From positions 124,001 to 188,000 of the forward strand of contig NZ_JACBJI010000004.1 of NCBI RefSeq assembly GCF_013401995.1: a stretch of DNA of 64,000 nt. The letters are read 5' to 3'. This DNA comes from Flavobacterium agri. Its GTDB lineage: Bacteria; Bacteroidota; Bacteroidia; Flavobacteriales; Flavobacteriaceae. Of the stretch, positions 1-9,079 are shown one piece after another. The position numbers and the translations under genes are program-made. Every line of letters begins with the position of its first letter. The first letter of the stretch is position 1. The notes beneath the pieces were generated by a model that did no database searches, had not been told where the DNA came from, and saw only the letters and a list, made by a program, of their open reading frames with translations.

Positions 1-1
1 A

Positions 2-1513
2 GATGTCTCCATTTCCAATCGCCTGAAACAAAAAATCAATGATTTTAATCGAATCAAGGAATCTTCTGCTGCGAGGGCAGAATACGACAGTATTTACGAG
101 TTTTATGTAGACGCCGAAGAAGTCAGGGTAATTATAGATAGCGGAAAAACGTCTTACACCTTTGCCGGATACAAAATGACCGACGAAATGGTGCGCAATG
201 TCGTAATAGCGGAAAAAAGCGACGGTTCTTGGGGTACTTATGTCGTAGATTATGAGTTTACTGCCGATCAATTCAAATCAATGACGGAAGAGCAAATGCA
301 CATGATAGACCCTAAAATTACCGAGATTATACTGCATGAAGGAAAAATTGAATACCAGGTAATTTGCGACATCCATATAGCGCAGGGTGAAATTGCAGGT
401 ACCTCCTCATGGGGCACCCAAGCCCCTTTGTATGAAACAGTTTGGGTCGTTTCATATAACAATTGTCATTTGGAAGCATATGGTGAGGAAACGGATGGTT
501 TTCCTACGCCGACGGCTCCGCCATATTCATATACCCATACGGGAGGCGGAGGACATGGGTCTGGTATTACAACGCCTTGGGTAATGTCGCCCAAACAAAT
601 CAGGGAGCGTGAATTCCGCAACGAATTGACCGAAGAGCAGCAAGAGTGCCTCACAAAAATGCCCGAAGAATTGGAAGATCAGATGTTTGAATTTCTCGAG
701 GCGACAGATTTTGTCGATGATGGGGAGGGGTTGACTCTTGCAAATGCCCAATATTCACCGGAGAGTATTTATTTCGCTCAACAAGTAATCGAAGCAGCAT
801 GCGAAGATGATGATGTCGAAGTTGATTTTGAAAAACGGATTATCTATGAAATAGAACAACCTTGTCAGAGACAAATCGTAAAAGATGTGATGAATTTGTC
901 TACTCCGTTGACTAACATGATTCGAGATGCGTATGACGGTAATGTGGCGAATGTAAAAGTAATAAATGGAGAGGTCAATGATAATAATCCCGTCGGAACC
1001 AGTCCTCAATATTACAGTGCAAACGGCTCAAATTTTATCATAACAATAAAGTTTGACAATGACTACCTTGTTCATGCAACCGACTTATCAATTGCCGCGA
1101 CTACGTTGCATGAAATGGTACACGCGTATTTGATAAATTTGTATTTGATGGGCACAATGCAAAGCACAGACATGGAGTATGGGACATTGATGAATGCATT
1201 TACGAATTTTTATAACAACCCTAATCAATCCAATTACGACGCCACCGATGAAGAAATTCATAATGTAATGGAAATTTTCATTGATAAAATGACCAATGCG
1301 CTTTACGCCTATGCACAATCGAAAAACATGGATGATGTCACGTTAGAGTATTGTAAAAGTATAGTCTGGGGTCAGATGAATGATACCGATTTGTTCGAAT
1401 CGCAATTAACTCAAAATGAACAGATACTTTATCAGAATACCGCATATGTTGAACAAGAAAATGACAGCACAACCTATGTTGGAGCGCCAAAAGGTATGCC
1501 ATGCACTAATTAA
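2..1513 (+). CDS. Secreted HExxH metallopeptidase-like protein (5' end cut by window)
   Basis: The frame is open from base 2, so the gene begins upstream of the window; the first in-frame ATG at 176 is internal. The visible part has an N-terminal region rich in charged and aromatic residues, a Pro/Gly-rich linker (TGGGGHGSG near 540-560) and a C-terminal domain with HEMVH at 1109-1123 inside a predicted helix, followed by EEIHNVM, which could give another ligand. The pattern HExxH is that of zinc metallopeptidases (SprT/gluzincin-like); the exact family is not clear. A conserved front half, glycine linker and variable back half is an arrangement I know from other flavobacterial secreted proteins. 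Its stop overlaps the start region of the next small secreted protein. Confidence 0.75.
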   Translation, partial: DVSISNRLKQKINDFNRIKESSAARAEYDSIYEFYVDAEEVRVIIDSGKTSYTFAGYKMTDEMVRNVVIAEKSDGSWGTYVVDYEFTADQFKSMTEEQMHMIDPKITEIILHEGKIEYQVICDIHIAQGEIAGTSSWGTQAPLYETVWVVSYNNCHLEAYGEETDGFPTPTAPPYSYTHTGGGGHGSGITTPWVMSPKQIREREFRNELTEEQQECLTKMPEELEDQMFEFLEATDFVDDGEGLTLANAQYSPESIYFAQQVIEAACEDDDVEVDFEKRIIYEIEQPCQRQIVKDVMNLSTPLTNMIRDAYDGNVANVKVINGEVNDNNPVGTSPQYYSANGSNFIITIKFDNDYLVHATDLSIAATTLHEMVHAYLINLYLMGTMQSTDMEYGTLMNAFTNFYNNPNQSNYDATDEEIHNVMEIFIDKMTNALYAYAQSKNMDDVTLEYCKSIVWGQMNDTDLFESQLTQNEQILYQNTAYVEQENDSTTYVGAPKGMPCTN

Positions 1514-2039
1514 AATTCTCATGTTTTTGTTTTGGTCTGGATTAATTTTCGGCCAACCTATGAAACATGATGACGAGTTAATTTTTGATTTAGCAATCGA
1601 CAACGTCCCGCACTACAAAGACACGATCCTGGTTTCACGTCTTGGAGCAAATTGTTATGTAGAAAAAGTATTGCGAACAATTGCCGAGAGTGAAAAAAAT
1701 CCAATAAAACTGGATAGCATAAGGCAAGTGTACGGCATTAAAGATTTTTTATATCGCGATGCACTATTAAACCTCGTCTACAGGAATTCCGATTGTGAGA
1801 CAGAATGGGACATACCTTCTGGAAAAACATGGAAATTTGTTTCGAAACAAGAGGCTGATGTATTTATATCCAAACCGATCTACATGAAGGATTCCGAGTT
1901 TGCGGCAGTAGAAATTCGCTTTCGCAATTTGGGTTTGATACAAGTCTATCGCAAGATAAATGGAGTGTGGACCGAATTTGGCACCATGTGTCCTATCTTC
2001 TTCGGACATAAAGCAAAGTTTCGTAAACCGAAAGAATGA
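1476..2039 (+). CDS. Small secreted protein, paralogue of the next gene
   Basis: Predicted 187 aa. The ATG at 1476 gives a good signal peptide (basic start, hydrophobic stretch, FG-Q cleavage); ATGs at 1416 and 1461 are also possible. The start lies inside the 3' end of the metallopeptidase-like gene, so the two are probably co-transcribed and coupled. The C-terminal half (GKTWKF, FISKPIY, a basic YRK stretch, GVWTEFG) can be aligned loosely with the next protein (GTWKFG, FISQPVF, FKR, DNWVIIG). No known domain is recognised. Position after a secreted peptidase allows an inhibitor, immunity or chaperone role, but this is only inferred from context. Confidence 0.6.
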   Translation: MLERQKVCHALIKILMFLFWSGLIFGQPMKHDDELIFDLAIDNVPHYKDTILVSRLGANCYVEKVLRTIAESEKNPIKLDSIRQVYGIKDFLYRDALLNLVYRNSDCETEWDIPSGKTWKFVSKQEADVFISKPIYMKDSEFAAVEIRFRNLGLIQVYRKINGVWTEFGTMCPIFFGHKAKFRKPKE

Positions 2040-2049
2040 AGGGATGTTT

Positions 2050-2586
2050 ATGACGAATAAATATGATGGCAAGCGCCATGTACGTCTTGCCCTAACGATT
2101 AGTTTTTTACTGATCGGTATTTTGGGCTTTTCGCAGGATAAGATTTTATTTGTGATCGTTGCTGATAATTTGATAGAAGACACGGATAACAAAATGTTGC
2201 TCATGCAATCACATTCCGACAACGCTTATCTTATCTCTTTTTGCGAGCAATACGCCGAGGAAAAACTGTTTGAGCATGACTTCGAAACATTTAAATCATC
2301 AAATGGGATAGTTGGTGAAATATCGACCATTGTATTTCCAAGTATGGATATTCATGTGGTGACAGATCAAAAGAAACGAGGAACATGGAAATTCGGTTAC
2401 CCGAACATTTCTTTTACCGAAGCGAAAGACCGCAGGAAAACGGCTTTTATCTCTCAACCAGTTTTCATTGGTAATGATTATGCGCTGATGCATTATACCT
2501 TTAAAGGAGTTTCGGAAATTGTAGTCTTTAAACGAACGGGAGATAATTGGGTAATAATAGGAAGAATAAATTCAATAATGTCCTAG
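2050..2586 (+). CDS. Small secreted protein, paralogue of the previous gene
   Basis: Predicted 178 aa with an N-terminal hydrophobic segment ending in GFSQ, typical of a flavobacterial signal peptide. The ATG at 2050 follows the stop of the previous gene by about 10 nt; an ATG at 2044 adds two residues. The longer open frame back to 1960 overlaps the previous gene and is unlikely. The C-terminal half resembles the upstream protein. A strong hairpin terminator follows. Function unknown. Confidence 0.6.
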   Translation: MTNKYDGKRHVRLALTISFLLIGILGFSQDKILFVIVADNLIEDTDNKMLLMQSHSDNAYLISFCEQYAEEKLFEHDFETFKSSNGIVGEISTIVFPSMDIHVVTDQKKRGTWKFGYPNISFTEAKDRRKTAFISQPVFIGNDYALMHYTFKGVSEIVVFKRTGDNWVIIGRINSIMS

Positions 2587-2638
2587 ATGCTTCTTAGGTG
2601 TTCGATAGCTTAAGGTGAGCCTCAATACCTGAGAGATG

Positions 2639-2664
2639 AAGGCAGGTTTTATACCTGCCTTTTT
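2639..2664. terminator. Hairpin terminator between convergent genes
   Basis: A perfect 9-bp stem (AAGGCAGGT / ACCTGCCTT) with a 5-nt loop runs into a short T tract. It ends the + strand small-protein genes, and its T tract overlaps the thiL stop codon, so it may also act on the - strand. Confidence 0.8.
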
Positions 2665-3709
2665 ATTCCTCCAAAGCATTCCACCCTCTCGCCTTTAAAG
2701 CGATTTTCGTATTCGCGCGTGTAATCAGGTGTGCGCCTTCCTTTTCGTCGACCATATGGCCGATAACGGTAAAGTTCGGGTTGGCCTTGATCTTGTCGAA
2801 ATCGTCAAGTCCTATCGTGAAAAGCAACTCGTAATCTTCGCCACCGTTTATGGCTACGGTCGTCGCGTCAATGTTGAATTCCTCGCAGGTATTGATGAAC
2901 TGCGGGTCAATCGGGAGCTTTTCCTCGAACAGGTTGCATCCCACGCCCGATTGCTTGCACAAATGCAAAATTTCCGACGACAATCCGTCCGACACGTCGA
3001 TCATCGAAGTAGGTTTGATTTCAAGCGCGTGTAATAGCGTTCTTACGTCGGTTCTGGCTTCCGGTTTCAATTGTCTTTCGATGAGATAGGTGTAGGCATC
3101 CAGATCGGGTTGCGATTGCGGATTCACGAGAAAAACCTGCTTCTCGCGCTCCAAAACCTGCAAGCCCATATAGGCCGCGCCCAAATCGCCCGAAACGACA
3201 AGCAGGTCATTCGCTTTGGCGCCGTTCCGGTATACGATTTCCGATTCGTCGGCCTCGCCCAAAGCCGTGATGCTGATAAACAGTCCGGTTTGCGAAGAGG
3301 TCGTGTCACCGCCGATCACGTCCACTTTATATTCGTTTGCCGCCAACGCGATGCCCGCATACAATTCCTCGACGGCTTCCAACGGGAAACGGTTCGAGAT
3401 CGCGATCGAAACCGTGATTTGCGTCGGTTTGGCGTTCATCGCGCAAATATCCGACAGGTTCACCACGACGGCCTTATAGCCCAAATGCTTGAGCGGCATA
3501 TACGCCAAATCGAAATGGATGCCTTCGATGAGAAGATCGGTGCTCACGACGGCTTTCTTGTCCTTGAAGTCGATCACGGCCGCGTCGTCCCCGATTCCTT
3601 TCAAGGTCGACGGCTGGCGGATTTCGAAATTCTTGGTCAGGTGTTCGATAAGCCCGAATTCGCCCAATTGCGAAATGCTCGTGCGTTGCGGGTTCTTGTT
3701 CTCTAGCAT
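2663..3709 (-). CDS. thiL: Thiamine-monophosphate kinase
   Basis: Phosphorylates thiamine monophosphate to thiamine diphosphate with ATP, the last step of cofactor synthesis in the cytosol. The 348-aa protein has the PurM/ThiL order: N-terminal GEFGLIEHL, GIGDDAAVI (metal/ATP site), STDLLIEGIHFD, GGDTTSS, SGDLGAA, MIDVSDGLSSEI and a late GGEDYELLF motif. All key acidic motifs are present. The start at 3709 (MLENKN) is preferred over the longer frame to 3790 because family members begin just before the GEFGLI segment and a promoter motif lies at 3728-3735. The gene stands alone. Confidence 0.93.
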   Translation of the reverse strand: MLENKNPQRTSISQLGEFGLIEHLTKNFEIRQPSTLKGIGDDAAVIDFKDKKAVVSTDLLIEGIHFDLAYMPLKHLGYKAVVVNLSDICAMNAKPTQITVSIAISNRFPLEAVEELYAGIALAANEYKVDVIGGDTTSSQTGLFISITALGEADESEIVYRNGAKANDLLVVSGDLGAAYMGLQVLEREKQVFLVNPQSQPDLDAYTYLIERQLKPEARTDVRTLLHALEIKPTSMIDVSDGLSSEILHLCKQSGVGCNLFEEKLPIDPQFINTCEEFNIDATTVAINGGEDYELLFTIGLDDFDKIKANPNFTVIGHMVDEKEGAHLITRANTKIALKARGWNALEE

Positions 3710-3727
3710 GATGAAACGATTAGGCGG

Positions 3728-3735
3728 CAAAGGTA
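3728..3735 (-). promoter_or_regulatory. Putative -7 box of thiL promoter
   Basis: The - strand reads TACCTTTG, a match to the Bacteroidetes -7 motif TAnnTTTG, about 20 nt ahead of the thiL ATG. A clean -33 TTG is not seen at the expected spacing (CTG is present), so the call is moderate. Confidence 0.5.
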
Positions 3736-3835
3736 AGGATTTGAAGACAGAAAGCAGCGTTAGGGCAGCAGACAGAGACAGTAGTTGCAAAAGCGATTTT
3801 GCGGATTCTTCAAAAAAGCTTCCCTATGGCAAAGC

Positions 3836-3868
3836 GTAGTCAAAGGGTAGTCAAAGGGTAGTCAAAGC
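3836..3868. repeat. Three tandem 11-bp repeats
   Basis: GTAGTCAAAGG occurs three times head to tail, the last copy with one base changed. It lies in the 279-nt gap between divergent thiL and the DinB gene; nothing else coding is seen in that gap. Confidence 0.85.
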
Positions 3869-3988
3869 GAAGGATACTTGCAGTCAAAAAACTGTAAAAC
3901 AAAAAAAATCCACTTTCAAATTTCCTGCTGACAAACTGTTGTCACCAAGCGCAAATAATTTTGACCTGTAACTTAAAAACACATCATC

Positions 3989-4471
3989 ATGGAAACAACA
4001 GCCACAGTTTCAATCATCAGCAAAGACGAACTTTTGAAGCATTACCTCGGCCACCGCTTTTTGACCCGCCGCGTGATCGAGGCATTTCCCGAAAAGGACT
4101 TCTTCGAATTTTCTATCGGAGGCATGAGGACCGCTGCCCAATTGACCAGCGAACTGTTGTCGATCGCCGGGCCGTCTTTGAAAGCCATCGCCAATTCCGA
4201 AGAAACACCTTACGTCGAGCCGACTGTTCCGGCCACGAAAGACGATTACCTCAAAGCGTTCGACGAAGCCGACGAGCAGATCAAGAAATACTGGAAGCAG
4301 ATTCCCGAAGAGCGTTTCCCCGAGATGTTCAACCTTTTCGGCCAATACAACTTCCCGATCCTGCACAACATCTTGTACTTCATCGACAACGAAATCCACC
4401 ACAGAGGTCAGATGTACGTGTATTTGCGCGCGCTTAACATCGAGCCGCCTTTCTTCTGGGAGCGCTGGTAA
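3989..4471 (+). CDS. DinB family protein
   Basis: 160-aa protein with the four-helix DinB/YfiT-like fold expected from helical pattern and the C-terminal NEIHHRGQMYVYLR motif, whose histidines usually bind a divalent metal in this family. Members include metal-dependent thiol transferases (bacillithiol or mycothiol type) and damage-inducible proteins; substrate here is unknown. It is convergent with a WYL regulator gene, a pairing that is frequent in Bacteroidetes and may reflect control of this gene by the regulator. Confidence 0.85.
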   Translation: METTATVSIISKDELLKHYLGHRFLTRRVIEAFPEKDFFEFSIGGMRTAAQLTSELLSIAGPSLKAIANSEETPYVEPTVPATKDDYLKAFDEADEQIKKYWKQIPEERFPEMFNLFGQYNFPILHNILYFIDNEIHHRGQMYVYLRALNIEPPFFWERW

Positions 4472-4483
4472 GAACCTGTAATC

Positions 4484-4547
4484 TTGGCCACGAATGGCAC
4501 GAAAAGCACTAATGATGATTGGTGTCATTCGTGAAATTCGTGGCCAA
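4484..4547. repeat. Inverted repeat with TTGGCCACGAAT arms
   Basis: Perfect 12-bp arms at 4484-4495 and 4536-4547, with a further ACGAA/TTCGT pair inside, form a long hairpin between convergent genes. The right half overlaps the last codons of the WYL gene. A related unit (CATTCGTGCATTCGTGGCT) lies at 43357, so this is probably a dispersed genomic repeat. Confidence 0.8.
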
Positions 4548-5505
4548 CCTTTTTCATTCTCGCCTTACCGATTTCCATAATATCCACAAGCCGGTCGTTC
4601 AACGACAAAGGTTCTATCACCGATGCGAAATCGGCAAACGTGATGAACCAACGCGCGAACCCGTTCTCGATATCGCGGCTCTGGAACGTCATCTCCACAC
4701 CATCGGCTACAATCTTCTCGGATACGAAGCCGTAATTCCTTCTGTCGCTCTTGATGTACTTCACGATTTCCTTGTCCACGACGATACGCACCATCGTCGT
4801 TTCGTGGTTCGAAGCCGACAGGTACGATTCCAGCGCGGCGTGTTCCATGTCGAACTTCTCTTCGGTAAGCGTGATGCCGTGTATGCGGTCGGTACGGAAC
4901 TGGCGATAATCCTTGCGCAAATGGCAATAGCCGTAAATGTACCAGTTGCCGTTTTCATGGAAGACGCCTACGGGTTCTATAGTACGTTCGCTGGGTTCGT
5001 CGGCCGAAATCGCTTCATACGACAGCCTCACTTTTATTTTTTCGCCCACGCTCCTAAAGATAGAAGCCAACGCATTGGGCGCTTTGTGGTTGTATAGTTC
5101 GCGCGGGTTGCGCACGAGCACTTTTGATTCTATTTCTTCTACGAGTTCCTTTTCCGAACTGCGCAGCACGGCTTTGAGCTTGAACATGGCCGATGCGTAA
5201 TTTTCGCCCAATTCCTTGTCGGTGAATTTCTGCATGAGTTTCTCGGCCGCGATGAAAGATGAAGCTTCCTCACGCGTGAACATGACCGGCGGCAAACGGT
5301 ATCCGTCTACGAGCGAATATCCGATACCGGCTTCAGAATAAATGGGTACGCCCGAAGCTTCCAACGTTCTGATGTCGCGGTAAATCGTGCGCAGGCTGCA
5401 GTCGAAACGGTCGGCCATTTCCTGCGCCTTCACTATTTTCTTCGATTGTAGCTGGATCAGGATCGCAACGATGCGGTCAAAACGCTTCGGAGATTCGTCG
5501 AACAT
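4525..5505 (-). CDS. YafY/WYL-type transcriptional regulator
   Basis: 326-aa DeoR-like regulator. Residues about 8-60 form a winged HTH (RFDRIVAIL, FDCSLRTIYRDI), followed by a linker, a WYL domain from about residue 135 (PVGVFHENGNWYIYGYC, FRTDRI) and a C-terminal WCX region. WYL domains sense small ligands, often nucleic-acid-derived. The last few residues (KVGHEFHE) are encoded by the right arm of the inverted repeat at 4484-4547, so the ancestral C terminus was probably altered by the repeat. Likely target is its own promoter or the neighbouring DinB gene; this is inferred. Confidence 0.88.
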   Translation of the reverse strand: MFDESPKRFDRIVAILIQLQSKKIVKAQEMADRFDCSLRTIYRDIRTLEASGVPIYSEAGIGYSLVDGYRLPPVMFTREEASSFIAAEKLMQKFTDKELGENYASAMFKLKAVLRSSEKELVEEIESKVLVRNPRELYNHKAPNALASIFRSVGEKIKVRLSYEAISADEPSERTIEPVGVFHENGNWYIYGYCHLRKDYRQFRTDRIHGITLTEEKFDMEHAALESYLSASNHETTMVRIVVDKEIVKYIKSDRRNYGFVSEKIVADGVEMTFQSRDIENGFARWFITFADFASVIEPLSLNDRLVDIMEIGKARMKKVGHEFHE

Positions 5506-5638
5506 GGCTAAAGAATTAGAGAGTGTCGAAATTAGCGAATTAGCGAATGACTGCAGAAGGAAATTGCGGTTTATATTTTGGGGTTCGAAATCGGTTAGTC
5601 TACGGTTGCGAAATTCTTAGGGAGTCGCGATTAACCGA

Positions 5639-6124
5639 TTACATTCTCGGATTAAATCTGTATGTTATTTCTTTTGCTTCTAATTCGGTCAAGTTTTTAT
5701 CGTCCGAAATCAAATAAACTTTATCGAAATAATCCAATATTTCCCGTATCGATTGGCTGTCCGATGTACAATTAATGATTTCCGCACAACTTAACCGATT
5801 CAGGATTTGATTTGACTTGACGATAATTGGGGGATTGTCCTGTCTGTTATTTTTATAATTGATATTCATCGATAAAATTGCAAAAGGAGCGATTAACGTA
5901 GGCTGTTTCATCAGCATCCCGTCTTTATCCAAACCTATTTTGTATTCCCATTTCCCGTTTTGGCTTAATCGAACCGTATAACTCTCTATATGTAATGTGT
6001 CAGTCTTTGACCGAAACGATTGGAATATGCAATCTTTGTCGAGCGATAGGAATAGTACGCGTTTAAAATCTTGGCCGTAAGAGCAATTGAAAAGAAAAAT
6101 CGCGCCAAGTAATGATACTTTCAT
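5639..6124 (-). CDS. Small secreted protein of unknown function
   Basis: 161-aa protein with a short signal peptide (MKVSLLGAIFLFNCSYGQ); a Cys in the signal region does not form a clear lipobox. The middle (KWEYKIGLDKDG, LIAPFAILSM) has faint likeness to the two small secreted proteins at 1476-2586. It is flanked by a divergent acetyltransferase gene. No domain recognised. The 133-nt gap to the WYL gene start holds nothing recognisable. Confidence 0.6.
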   Translation of the reverse strand: MKVSLLGAIFLFNCSYGQDFKRVLFLSLDKDCIFQSFRSKTDTLHIESYTVRLSQNGKWEYKIGLDKDGMLMKQPTLIAPFAILSMNINYKNNRQDNPPIIVKSNQILNRLSCAEIINCTSDSQSIREILDYFDKVYLISDDKNLTELEAKEITYRFNPRM

Positions 6125-6202
6125 ATTGGTTTGGTTTTTCTAAGAGATGTGAAAATTTAGATTGTGGTTGGTTGCGCCTTGAAAAGATTGTAATTTGGAA
6201 AC

Positions 6203-6730
6203 ATGGATACGATTTCAATCAGGAAAGTCACAGCCGATGAAGTTTCCGCATTGCGCGATATCAGCATCAAAACCTTCGTAGACAAGTTCGCTTCGGTAAA
6301 TTCGGAAGCCGACATGGGCGATTACATTTCCAAAAACCTCTCGCTCGAAAAATTGACGCATGAATTTCTGCACCCGAATTCCGCATTCTATTTCGCGTGC
6401 GCGGATGCGAAACCCGTCGGTTATCTCAAAATCAACCTCAAGGACGCCCAAAACGAATGCCGCGACCGCAATTCGCTCGAAGTAGAAAGGATTTATGTCG
6501 ATGAAACTTTCCAAGGACAGAAAATCGGGCAGAAATTGTTCGACAAAGCCATCGAGATCGCGTCAGGCGAAAATTGCGATTTCATCTGGCTTGGCGTTTG
6601 GGAACACAACGAAGGCGCCATCCGATTCTATGAAAAGAACGGTTTTGAGGTTTTCGGAAAGCACGAGTTCTGGCTCGGAAGCGATCTGCAGTTCGATCTG
6701 CTGATGAAGAAAAATCTCGATTTGAAATGA
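6203..6730 (+). CDS. GNAT family N-acetyltransferase
   Basis: 175-aa single-domain acetyltransferase. Motif A is visible as VERIYVDETFQGQKIGQKLF with the Q-x-x-G-x-G/A acetyl-CoA loop, and motif B as WLGVWEHNEGAIRFYEKNGF. It transfers acetyl from acetyl-CoA to an unknown amine; the pattern resembles spermidine/small-molecule acetyltransferases. Its last 4 nt (ATGA) overlap the next small membrane protein, so both are coupled. Confidence 0.9.
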   Translation: MDTISIRKVTADEVSALRDISIKTFVDKFASVNSEADMGDYISKNLSLEKLTHEFLHPNSAFYFACADAKPVGYLKINLKDAQNECRDRNSLEVERIYVDETFQGQKIGQKLFDKAIEIASGENCDFIWLGVWEHNEGAIRFYEKNGFEVFGKHEFWLGSDLQFDLLMKKNLDLK

Positions 6731-6960
6731 AAAATGCGTGGAAATTCGCTTTGCTTGTCGGAATTGCTTCGTTGTGCGCCGGATTCGTCTATTCGTTCCT
6801 GATTGCCGGAAACCCATACCAGGATCCGACGCCCGAACTACTCGAAAAATACAATCGCAACAGCGAAACCGGAGAACTTCTGTTGGAGATAGGATTTGGC
6901 TTGACCGTATTTGCGATAGTGTTGTTTATCTCGAACCGACTTTTCCAAAAGCCGCAATAA
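6727..6960 (+). CDS. Small two-helix membrane protein
   Basis: 77 aa. Two hydrophobic segments (about residues 5-25 and 52-70) with a short hydrophilic loop rich in Pro/Asn suggest an inner-membrane hairpin. The start codon overlaps the stop of the acetyltransferase gene (ATGA). No family recognised. Confidence 0.6.
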   Translation: MKNAWKFALLVGIASLCAGFVYSFLIAGNPYQDPTPELLEKYNRNSETGELLLEIGFGLTVFAIVLFISNRLFQKPQ

Positions 6961-6974
6961 AAATCCGAAACCTT

Positions 6975-7003
6975 AAAAAAAAACAAACCCGAGAAAACTC
7001 GGG
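6975..7003 (-). terminator. Terminator of the lepA-ydeI-like operon
   Basis: On the - strand CCCGAG-TTTT-CTCGGG is followed by TTTGTTTTTTTTT. It lies 39 nt past the stop of the YdeI-like gene. Confidence 0.85.
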
Positions 7004-7041
7004 CTGTCTATTATATATTCGTCTATTATCTTTTACTCAAA

Positions 7042-7266
7042 CTAAACCACTTTGAGCGTTTTTTGTTTGTTGAGCAACATCAAAAGCGCTTTTCCTGCTC
7101 TCGTGTGGCGCGTCTCTTCTTTTTTGGCGGAACCGACCCAATCACAGTAGGCTTGCTTGCAGGATTTCGTAAGGCCGTCGAAAAACTCTTGAGCTTTGGT
7201 TTCGCTGTCGAGTAATTGCTGCAATTCTGAAGGAATCCCTTCGATATGTTCGCCTTTTTTGAGCAT
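7042..7266 (-). CDS. Mini YdeI/OmpD-associated family protein
   Basis: 74-aa protein matching only the C-terminal part of the YdeI/OmpD-associated family: an F-x-x-L linker, YCDWVGSAKKEETRHTR and a final small helix. Such short forms are known in Bacteroidetes, so it is probably complete. Its ATG overlaps the lepA stop codon (TAATG), which implies translational coupling with lepA. Role unknown; family members have been linked to resistance to cationic peptides. Confidence 0.75.
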   Translation of the reverse strand: MLKKGEHIEGIPSELQQLLDSETKAQEFFDGLTKSCKQAYCDWVGSAKKEETRHTRAGKALLMLLNKQKTLKVV

Positions 7267-9062
7267 TAGTCGTTAAGTTTCAAAACTGCCATGAACGCCT
7301 CTTGAGGAATCTCTACGTTCCCGACCTGGCGCATGCGTTTCTTACCTTTTTTCTGCTTTTCAAGAAGTTTTCTCTTACGCGAGATGTCACCGCCGTAACA
7401 TTTGGCCGTAACGTCTTTCCTGAGCGCTTTGATGGTTTCGCGAGCGATGATTTTCGCCCCGATTGCGGCCTGGATCGGAATGTCGAACTGTTGGCGTGGG
7501 ATCAATTCACGCAATTTCTCGGTCATTTTCTTGCCGATGTTGTACGCGTTATCGGCGTGTATCAACGCAGAAAGCGCATCGACCGTATTCCCGTTCAAAA
7601 GAACGTCGAGTTTCACGAGGTTCGACGTACGCATCCCGATCGGATGGTAATCGAAAGACGCGTACCCTTTTGAAACGGTTTTCAACCTGTCGTAGAAATC
7701 GAATACGATCTCGGCCAACGGCATGTCGAAGTTGAGTTCGACGCGTTCGGTCGTCAAATAGGTCTGGTTCGTGATGATGCCGCGCTTTTCGATACACAAC
7801 GACATCACGTTTCCGACAAAATCAGACTTGGTGATGATAGTGGCTTTGATATACGGTTCTTCGACGCGATCGAGTTTCGAAGGTTCGGGCAAATCGGAAG
7901 GGTTGTTCACGACCAGCGGCGTGTCCGGTTCTTTTTTGGTGTACGCCAGATACGAAACGTTCGGAACCGTCGTGATCACGGTCATGTTGAACTCGCGCTC
8001 AAGGCGTTCCTGGATGATTTCCATGTGCAGCATTCCGAGGAATCCGCATCGGAAACCGAATCCGAGCGCAGCCGAGGATTCAGCTGTAAAAACCAAAGAT
8101 GCGTCGTTGAGCTGGAGTTTTTCCATAGACGCGCGCAATTCCTCGAAATCTTCGGTGTCCACCGGATAGATTCCGGCAAAAACCATCGGCTTCACGTCTT
8201 CGAAACCGGTAATCATATTCGTCGTCGGCGTTTTGGCGTCGGTGATCGTATCACCCACTTTCACCTCGCGCGCTTCCTTGATTCCCGAAATCAGATAGCC
8301 TACGTCTCCGGCCGAGACCGATGTTTTAGGAACCTGATTCAATTTCAATGTCCCGATCTCATCGGCGAAATATTCGTTTCCGGTCGCCATGAACTTGATT
8401 TTCTGGCCTTTCTTGATTTCTCCGTTTTTCACGCGGAAAATAACTTCGATGCCTCGGAACGGGTTGTAAACCGAATCGAAAATCAATGCCTGCAACGGTT
8501 CTTCTGGGTCGCCTTTCGGAGCGGGTATGCGCTCGACGATAGCTTCCAATATCTTGTCTACGCCAAAACCGGTTTTCCCCGAAGCGTGGATGATGTCTTC
8601 GATCTTGCATCCGAGCAAATCGACGATGTCGTCGCTGACCTCTTCCGGGTTCGCGCTCGGCAAATCGACTTTGTTCAATACAGGAATGATTTCAAGGTCG
8701 TTATCCAAAGCCAAATACAGGTTAGAGATCGTTTGGGCTTGGATGCTCTGAGCCGCATCGACGATCAAAAGCGCGCCTTCGCAAGCGGCGATCGAACGAG
8801 AAACTTCGTACGAAAAGTCGACGTGCCCCGGAGTATCGATGAGGTTCAGGATATATTTTTCACCTTTGTACATATAATCCATCTGGATCGCGTGGCTCTT
8901 GATCGTGATGCCTCGTTCGCGCTCCAAATCCATGTTGTCGAGCAACTGCGCCTTCTCTTCTCGGGCCGTTACGGTCTGGGTCGCGCCAAGCAAACGGTCG
9001 GCCAACGTACTTTTTCCGTGGTCGATGTGGGCGATGATGCAAAAATTGCGGATGTTCTTCAT
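7266..9062 (-). CDS. lepA: Elongation factor 4 (LepA)
   Basis: 598-aa translational GTPase of normal family length that acts on the ribosome. Visible features are the G1 loop AHIDHGKST near residue 10, DTPGHVDF (G3), NKVDLP (G4), the EF-G-like domains II, III and V, and the LepA-specific C-terminal end with [15 protein letters not shown] and [12 protein letters not shown]. The ATG at 9062 (MKNIRNF) matches the family start; the longer frame to 9203 runs through a structured repeat and is rejected. A promoter motif at 9247-9276 gives a predicted 5' leader of about 180 nt. Confidence 0.96.
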   Translation of the reverse strand: MKNIRNFCIIAHIDHGKSTLADRLLGATQTVTAREEKAQLLDNMDLERERGITIKSHAIQMDYMYKGEKYILNLIDTPGHVDFSYEVSRSIAACEGALLIVDAAQSIQAQTISNLYLALDNDLEIIPVLNKVDLPSANPEEVSDDIVDLLGCKIEDIIHASGKTGFGVDKILEAIVERIPAPKGDPEEPLQALIFDSVYNPFRGIEVIFRVKNGEIKKGQKIKFMATGNEYFADEIGTLKLNQVPKTSVSAGDVGYLISGIKEAREVKVGDTITDAKTPTTNMITGFEDVKPMVFAGIYPVDTEDFEELRASMEKLQLNDASLVFTAESSAALGFGFRCGFLGMLHMEIIQERLEREFNMTVITTVPNVSYLAYTKKEPDTPLVVNNPSDLPEPSKLDRVEEPYIKATIITKSDFVGNVMSLCIEKRGIITNQTYLTTERVELNFDMPLAEIVFDFYDRLKTVSKGYASFDYHPIGMRTSNLVKLDVLLNGNTVDALSALIHADNAYNIGKKMTEKLRELIPRQQFDIPIQAAIGAKIIARETIKALRKDVTAKCYGGDISRKRKLLEKQKKGKKRMRQVGNVEIPQEAFMAVLKLND

Positions 9063-9079
9063 TTTCAGTATTTCATTTT

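Noticed and set aside
3710..3790. N-terminal extension of thiL
   Set aside because: It would cover the promoter box and is not in the family.
7002..7034. GTCTATTAT direct repeat as an attachment site
   Set aside because: Short, low complexity and no integrase or tRNA nearby.
8063..8085. CCGAGCGCAGCCGAGG inside lepA, close to the dispersed repeat unit
   Set aside because: It encodes the conserved LepA segment ESSAALGFG, so the likeness is chance.
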